Shown here piece by piece: positions 58,427 to 64,000 of a DNA stretch of 64,000 nucleotides (within the stretch, counting starts at the first letter, position 1; each line of letters begins with the position of its first letter). Position numbers and translations under genes: made by a program. This DNA comes from Ipomoea triloba (taxonomy: Eukaryota > Streptophyta > Magnoliopsida > Solanales > Convolvulaceae), in contig NC_044925.1 in the NCBI RefSeq assembly GCF_003576645.1, positions 5,517,133 through 5,581,132 of the forward strand, read 5' to 3'. Below the pieces are notes generated by a model. The model saw only the letters and a list, made by a program, of their open reading frames with translations, did no database searches and was not told the origin of the DNA.

Positions 58427-58737
58427 TTTTGTTCAAGTACGGCCGTCGCACTTAGGAGTGGTATGTTGGTGTGCACTAGCAAATGCTAGTACCGTGGGGA
58501 TATTTTAGTAATTTCTTATGATAGTGAATTTAAATATGTTTAATAGTACATTTAGATATGTTTGATATTGTTATGAGTCCAATGAACTATCAAGCATTTT
58601 CGTCTGCACCACAGACTACCTCGTAGTGCACTACAGATTACTACTATGTGTCTATGTGCACCATAGACCACTCCTAAGTATACCACAGACGATAGCACAT
58701 CCTCACAGAAGGAATCTGCTGCGCCTGATCCCGATTT
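58426..58737. mobile_element. TA-flanked TIR element, relative of 3532-3882
   Basis: It shares GCACTAGCAAATGCTAGTACC, GATATTTTAGTAATTTCT and GCACCATAGACCACTCCTAAG with 3532-3882, and ends in GCGCCTGATCCCGATTTTATA before another TA run. A deleted copy at 39600-39730 in part A copy 1 shows that this insertion predates the duplication. Confidence 0.65.
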
Positions 58738-59134
58738 TATATATATATATATATATATACCGCTACTCCGGCCTGCAGGCTAAGTCTGCAAGTAACAAAA
58801 TTCCTCATAATTATTCCGACAGCAGCTGACAGTATATACATACATGTAGAGACATATAATAATGTGAGAAACCATTATCTATCTGATGATCTCATATGTG
58901 TGCCACTAAAATAAAAGAACCATGCAACATGCAACTTGAAGCTCTGATCGATCTGTTCGTACCACAATGATTCTGCTACCATGGGATGTCTACAGGTGTG
59001 AGAAATTAAGGATTAGTTTTTAATTTGGTATTCACACACACACACACATATATATATATGTTCTGTACTCTTCGATCATTTGAAACACATGGTGCTTAGC
59101 TCTAAAGAATTAAAATATAGAAATGGAGTTAATA

Positions 59135-59390
59135 CCTCGAATATTAGGGTTTTATAGGTCGTGATCTTCCGAGTTTAAAATGATCACAAGACATCCTCCA
59201 AGTTTTAAAAAATAACCACCCGTGGTCCTTCGAGGACGTCTAGTGGTTATTTTAAACTCGAGTTATTTTAAGAATTAGGATCACGGGTTATTATTTTTTA
59301 AAACTTGAAAGACGTCTCATGATTATTTTAAATTCAGAGGATCACAACTGGTAATTAAAACCTAATACTCAAAAGACCATGGGAGGTATT
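59135..59390. mobile_element. Foldback element, copy-2 partner of 40019-40278
   Basis: Same arms and order (GAATATTAGGGTTTTATAGG ... AACCTAATACTC). Confidence 0.7.
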
Positions 59391-59394
59391 AATT

Positions 59395-59590
59395 CTATAT
59401 TAAATAACTTTTTTTTTTATAAATCAACCGGGTCTTTCTCCGTCCGTTTAACGGTCCGAGTCCACCCGCATTCGCTTCGGGAGACATAGGAGCTGGCCCA
59501 AGGAGAATCGTCACTTGTATGAATCGAACCCGAGTTGTCCCAAAATTCTTCCCTAAAAAAAAATAATAAAAGTAAATAAAAGAAAAAACT
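59395..59590 (-). mobile_element. tRNA-like SINE insertion, copy-2-specific
   Basis: Absent from copy 1, where ATTAACTCTATAAAAATC runs straight through (40270). On the minus strand it contains CAACTCGGGTTCGATTC, a strong B box, then a GC-rich body ending in ATTTATAAAAAAAAAAG. The flanks AATTCTATA and AACTCTATA fit a duplicated target. Confidence 0.65.
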
Positions 59591-59899
59591 CTATAGAAAT
59601 GTAAAAGGAGAGTTTGCAAGTTGCAACGCAGCACACAAAACAACCTTAATTATTTGGCAGTGAGGTAGTGGTCTCTGAAACAAGTTTCTAGACTCTGTAT
59701 ACAGCAGACGAAACCTTTGCTCCATTATTGTAAAAGCAAAAAACAAAAAAGATGGACATCAAACCCCACCACGACAAGGCTACTTAAAACTCGCATTAAG
59801 AAGCACACATTCCGTGGATCTACTTGCAAACACTCAAATGCCGGCCACTACCTAAAGAAGAAAGTGTAACTGTGTACGTATAAACTAATGTAACATTAG

Positions 59900-60488
59900 G
59901 GGCACGTTTATTAACTGGAAATTTTCTTCAGTTTTCTGAAAATTTGGAAAACTGGAAAACAGAAAACATAAAACTGAAAACAAGTTTAACACAGTTTTCC
60001 ATTTTGAAAACAGGAAATAATTTTCCAGTTTTCTAGAAAACTGAAACACTATTAAAAGCTGTTTTCTAAATGGAAAACAGAATCAACTATCATCTATTAG
60101 ACTATATGTCACTATAACCACATTCTCACCATTATCTACTTACATATTTATTCATTACTATGATTACATTCATTATAAAAATCTTCTTTTACTTATTATC
60201 GTGTTCTATCTTTTCTACTTACATTACTTATTTAAACATAACTTATTTGCTTATGCTTAAAATTATACATCATTCACATTATATTTTAAAATATTTTAAA
60301 TATAAGGTTTAAAAATCACTCGAAATTAAACTTATTGTTAATTTTATTAACGGTAATCTAAAAAAATAAATTTAAAAAATAAGTGTTAGTAAACAAGTTT
60401 TCTAAATAAAAAACAGAAAATGGAAAACAGAGAATGAAAACTGAAAAATTAGAAAACAGAAAACAGTTTTATGTTAGTAAATAGGCCC
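59900..60488. mobile_element. PIF/Harbinger-like MITE, TAG target duplication, copy-2-specific
   Basis: GGGCACGTTTATTAAC at left and the inverse of the right end GGGCCTATTTACTAAC are flanked by TAG (59897-59899 and 60489-60491). The intact site ACATTAGAGTTT is at 40557-40568 in copy 1. The interior is full of AAACTGAAAACAG words in both orientations. Confidence 0.8.
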
Positions 60489-61590
60489 TAGAGTTTTTGT
60501 TCCGTTTGGTCTAACTACTTTGATACAGTACTTGCTATTGCTTCATGATTCAGAAATTTATCTTTGTATAATTAAGTGCATCACTCCATCCTATCTTCTT
60601 TTCTACTTATTTCAATATTTTTTTCTGGGAGGGCAAGTAATCAAAATTTAAGGACATTTGTCAGATATATTAAAAACTTTTGTCATATTTAATTAAATGT
60701 AAAATTTTATTAGTGTATATATTTTTGTGTTATATAAAAAAATTCTGAAGTAACAATCAGTATCGTACCCATATAGTATCATTATGTCCACTATAATCAC
60801 ATATGATATATATAGTTGATCATTTTTTGGTTGTGTACCACTATACACAAATGCAGTACGAAATGCTCAGTAATGCACCATAGATTTTTATAATGTACTA
60901 TCCAGTTTGTAAATGCATAATACAAGTAAATTAAATTCACCAGCACAAATGCAACACTCACTCTGTAGTAATGCACAAGACATTAACACAAAGTAAGAAA
61001 CACAAAATTGGGTTTCTGAATTTCTTATTTAATTAGGGAACAGCCAGAAAGATTTTAAGAAGCTTTTGATTAATTAGAAAATGGTACAGAAACGTTTCCA
61101 AAATGAATTTCAAAGATGAAATATTTTGAAAAGAGGAAGCATTACTCTTGTAAAGTTTTTTCTTGCAACATAGCTTTTTTTTTAAGGGCGTGTTTATTAA
61201 TTGGAGATATACATATCAAAATATTTTGGATATCAAATTAAAAAATAATTCAAAATTTTTAATCTTTGATTAAATTATTGACGTTATAGTTCCAAAAATT
61301 AATTAGAAAAATAAATGTGAAAATTGGTACTGGGAACATATTTTTAAAATAAAAAAATAGAGAATAAAAACTTAAATCAAAAGATTTTTATTGTACTCAT
61401 GTTTAGAGAACAAAATAGAATTGTTAGGTTATTTAGTCATAGTAGTACGTAGTCTTTAGATGCTTGACCAATTTGGGTTGGGTCTTCATCATCTCTCCTT
61501 GATGATTGTCTTGGGTGTCCCATGTTCTAGAAGGACATCTATAATAGAGTAGTTTTTGGCTTCTTTTGGGTCACCCCTACCCTCACTCTA

Positions 61591-61880
61591 AAAAAAAAAA
61601 ATAAAATAAATAAAAAATAAAAAATAAAAAATAAAAATCAAAGATATACAGCCTTTAGATTTTCTGAGTCAACTCGACCATGATCTACCTTGTAAGGTGT
61701 ATCACTAACATAAAATACATTTTTATTATATTAAATGTATATTGTTTAAAACACTAAAAATTTACATTTTCGGATGGACATTATTTGATATACTATCAAT
61801 AATGTACTTTCAATATATAAGTAATGTACATTCAATATAATAAAAATGTAAATTTATTCATGATCCACTATATAATTTTT
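61591..61880. other. A-rich run and AT-rich spacer
   Basis: (AAAAAT)n-like sequence at 61592-61637, then words of the AAAAATGTACATT type at 61710-61860 like those in the Mutator-type MITE core. No gene. Confidence 0.5.
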
Positions 61881-61985
61881 CGAAGGCTAAATAGCTTGTA
61901 GCTCAATGGCAGTGACTCTCTAAAATGGAAGGTCACAAGATTTAAACCTCAATGAAAGCATTGACATATTATAATAGAGTCAGTA
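61881..61985 (+). mobile_element. tRNA-like SINE fragment
   Basis: TAGCTTGTAGCTCAATGGCAG (A-box-like) followed by GGTCACAAGATTTAAACC (B-box-like) with about 25 bases between them. Confidence 0.55.
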
Positions 61986-61994
61986 GTAGTGAGC

Positions 61995-62517
61995 GGCAAA
62001 TTATTGCATGGACCATGGTCCACACAGCTGTGTGGACCAAAAATAAAAAGTACATTATTTTTGTACTGAATGTACATTATTTTTGTACTGTAGGTACATT
62101 ATTTGATAATATATACTCCCTCCGTCCCTAAATAGTTGTCTCATTTGCTTTTTACACGCTTTTTAAGAAATTAAAGTAAATGTAATGTGTTTTCCAACAA
62201 TGTCCCTACTTTTTCACTTTTTGAAATAAAAACAATAAAGAATGCAAAAGTCATAAGGATAAATTGGGAAATGTAAAATAATGGTGATGTTCAATTTTGG
62301 AAAGAGGACAACATTTTGGGACAAACTAAAAAGGAAAGTAAGACAGGTAAAATGGGACAGAGGGAGTATCAAATAATGTATCTTTAGTACAAAAATAATG
62401 TACCCTAAAATAATGTACCTACAGTACAAAAATACTGTACCTTCAGTACAAAAATAATGTACTTTTTATTTTTGGTCCACACAGCTGTGTGGACCATGGT
62501 CCATGCAATAATGATTG
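61995..62517. mobile_element. Mutator-type MITE with perfect 9-bp duplication, carrying a nested Stowaway
   Basis: Inverted ends of about 110 bp (TTATTGCATGGACCATGG, CACACAGCTGTGTGGACC) are flanked by GTAGTGAGC at 61986-61994 and 62518-62526. The interior consists of GTACATTATTTTTGTAC words. The Stowaway at 62116-62366 sits almost exactly at the dyad centre. Confidence 0.9.
62116..62366. mobile_element. Stowaway-type MITE, TA duplication, nested
   Basis: It starts CTCCCTCCGTCCC and ends GGGACAGAGGGAG. TA is present at 62114-62115 and 62367-62368. It is related to 17675-17931 and to the half-copies at 14123-14575. Confidence 0.9.
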
Positions 62518-62526
62518 GTAGTGAGC

Positions 62527-62830
62527 ACTTCAATTATGGGCTGGACATTTTCTAGTATCTGCCTAGGAAGTTCAGGGCTTAAGGTTATTAATTCTTTGGG
62601 CCTAACTAAATTGGGCTTTTTGTTGTAAATTCTGTTAAAATAATTGATTTCAGAATTTCTTAAATTAAGGTATCATATACAAAATAATAATAAAATTAAT
62701 AATAATAATAATTACCATAAAAATGGTTCACATAATAATTAAATAAAAAATTTCAATACAATAATATCGTTATTATAGAGAGATTTTAACATTGAGATGT
62801 AACATCAGTCATGTAATAATAAAAAAACCT
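62527..62830. other. Intergenic, AT-rich
   Basis: An (AAT)-rich stretch at 62685-62712. Nothing else was recognised. Confidence 0.5.
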
Positions 62831-63200
62831 TCATGAGGAGTTCAGGTTCCTGACTTCTTGGTGGCAGATTGTGGATAAAGATGCATGATCTGGGGCAGTT
62901 GCAGTTGGCCGAGTTTCACCCTCTTACGGGTGACTCCTTATAAGCACCAAGCACTAGTCCTCTCGTATAATGCGCTGTTGTGTCACAGTGATTTACTCCT
63001 CCACAAATTTTAGAGTGAAAGATTTTGTTTTTTTTGTGTGCAAAAGTCATGAAAATATATGTTTTAGAATTCTGAATGGAGAGACTTCTGCAAAAGCCAC
63101 TACTTCTCATCTCAGTCTGAAGTGTGAACTACAGTGTCAAGCATGGTGGCCTATTGGGTATGAATGGCCCAGGCTTGAGCAATGAAAAACATCATTAAAA
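62831..63200 (+). other. Possible genic fragment
   Basis: Base composition is less AT-biased than the flanks. Three frames give plausible short protein ends here, including a frame with LHEEFRFLTSWWQIVDKDA before TGA and one ending LAEFHPLTGDSL before TAA. No splice acceptor with a T-rich tract is visible and no family was recognised, so it may be a captured or decayed exon. Confidence 0.2.
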
Positions 63201-63414
63201 GCTGGGCTTTGGAATTGAATAGGATGAACCAAACTAACTTCCTTAGCTACGATTCCAGCATTCCAACAACCTAAGCCTCATGCTTTTAGTTGCAGACTTG
63301 CAGACCCCATAAATCAAGTATTCCATGCTCCAATGGATCCAAGTTGGGCTTTTCAGATCTTAGCCAAACTCAATTGTAGTAGAGAAGTAGAGAAGTAGAG
63401 ATGGGTATGTAACC
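63201..63414. other. Intergenic, no feature recognised
   Basis: GTAGAGAA is repeated three times at 63378-63400. Otherwise nothing. Confidence 0.5.
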
Positions 63415-63775
63415 AATGTTTATTAGGTTGACCATGTCCACACAGCTGCATAGGGTGCATTACTTTTATACCTAAGTAAAATAGTATAAAAACAGCTTCA
63501 ACGTTCATTATTTGTATGCATAATATTCAATATTTGTGTGCATAAAATTCATTATTTGATGAGCATATAAAATCTGATTGAATATTGATTATTTAGACAT
63601 GTATATTCTAGGCTCATTTATGCTGTACATAAGGTTCATTATTTGTAGAGCATAGTTGGACTTATTCGTCACACTTCATCCCTTTACTTATAAATCTAAT
63701 ATTCAATAAATCTAAATTTACTATTTGTATGCATAAAGTTCACTATTTATGTATATAAAGTTTACTATATATATG
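63415..63775. mobile_element. Mutator-type MITE, left end only
   Basis: TTGACCATGTCCACACAGCTGC resembles the ends of 61995-62517. The interior is a new array of CATAAAATTCATTATTTG words. The right end is outside the window or lost in the microsatellite. Confidence 0.45.
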
Positions 63776-63828
63776 TGTGTGTGTGTGTATGTGCGCATAT
63801 ATATGCATATATATATATATATATATAG

Positions 63829-63874
<46 letters not shown>

Positions 63875-64000
63875 GTATACATATATATATGTATGTATGT
63901 ATGTATACATATATATATGTATGTATGTATGTATACATATATATATGTATGTATGTATGTATACATATATATATGTATGTATGTATGTATATATATATAT
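63776..64000. repeat. TA/TG microsatellite with a 28-bp palindromic tandem unit
   Basis: A GT-rich and TA-rich start is followed by at least four 28-bp units, with ATAC at 63877, 63905, 63933 and 63961. Each unit is (GTAT)n flanked by ATACATATATAT and can pair with itself. It continues to the window edge. Confidence 0.9.

Larger units (their letters stand above)
57196..61590 (+). repeat. Duplicated host segment, part A, copy 2
   Basis: Collinear with 38380-42300. It lacks the LTR fragment and the 769-bp foldback of copy 1, and carries its own insertions at 58016-58361, 59395-59590 and 59900-60488. No coding gene was recognised in either copy. Confidence 0.85.

Overview
This is a nuclear plant (eudicot) window. 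It is AT-rich and gene-poor, with spliceosomal introns, thousands of bases of nested transposons and long (TA)n tracts. Best guess is Solanales, possibly Convolvulaceae (Ipomoea-like). That guess rests on my recollection of JAC1-type proteins and of the style of the repeats, and no search was run. Two single-N positions (47298 and 48317) mark unresolved contig joins.

Only two host genes are supported. Positions 19-102 hold the last coding exon of an unidentified + strand gene that runs off the left edge. Positions 4512-7250 (minus strand) hold a complete seven-exon, 523-codon gene for an auxilin-like J-domain protein of the JAC1 family (chloroplast accumulation response). I assembled it exon by exon; every intron is GT-AG and the J-domain HPD motif is intact. 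Intron 2 is 84 nt and stop-free. Intron 6 carries a tRNA-SINE-derived inverted element.

The remainder is mobile DNA. 0.1-4 kb: LTR-like start, minisatellite and short TIR elements beside TA tracts. 7.4-32 kb: MITEs, tRNA-like SINEs, Ty1/copia LTR remnants on the minus strand and several Mutator-type (9-bp target duplication) foldback elements, some nested. 32-36.6 kb: an LTR-like block with about 4 kb of non-coding internal-type sequence. 36.6-61.6 kb: two copies of one host segment. Copy 1 is 36612-42300; copy 2 is 42866-61590, expanded by a 1644-bp solo LTR, a 6.2-kb LINE, MITEs and other insertions. Because the copies differ in their insertions, each serves as an empty-site control for the other. 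48427-54616: a nearly full-length plant L1-type LINE with ORF1 (zinc knuckle) and ORF2 (endonuclease, reverse transcriptase, zf-RVT, RNase H), disabled by two frameshifts and one stop codon. 61.9-64 kb: a Mutator-type MITE with a Stowaway MITE nested in it, a possible genic fragment, and a 28-bp palindromic array.

Most unusual signals: (1) a set of 300-800 bp terminal-inverted-repeat elements bordered by (TA)n, with dissimilar, short-period interiors rich in GCACC-type words; (2) Mutator-type foldbacks with GC-rich hairpin cores or other elements nested at their centres; (3) the dated tandem duplication. No CRISPR, operon or prokaryotic system is present. Coordinates of degenerate repeats are approximate.
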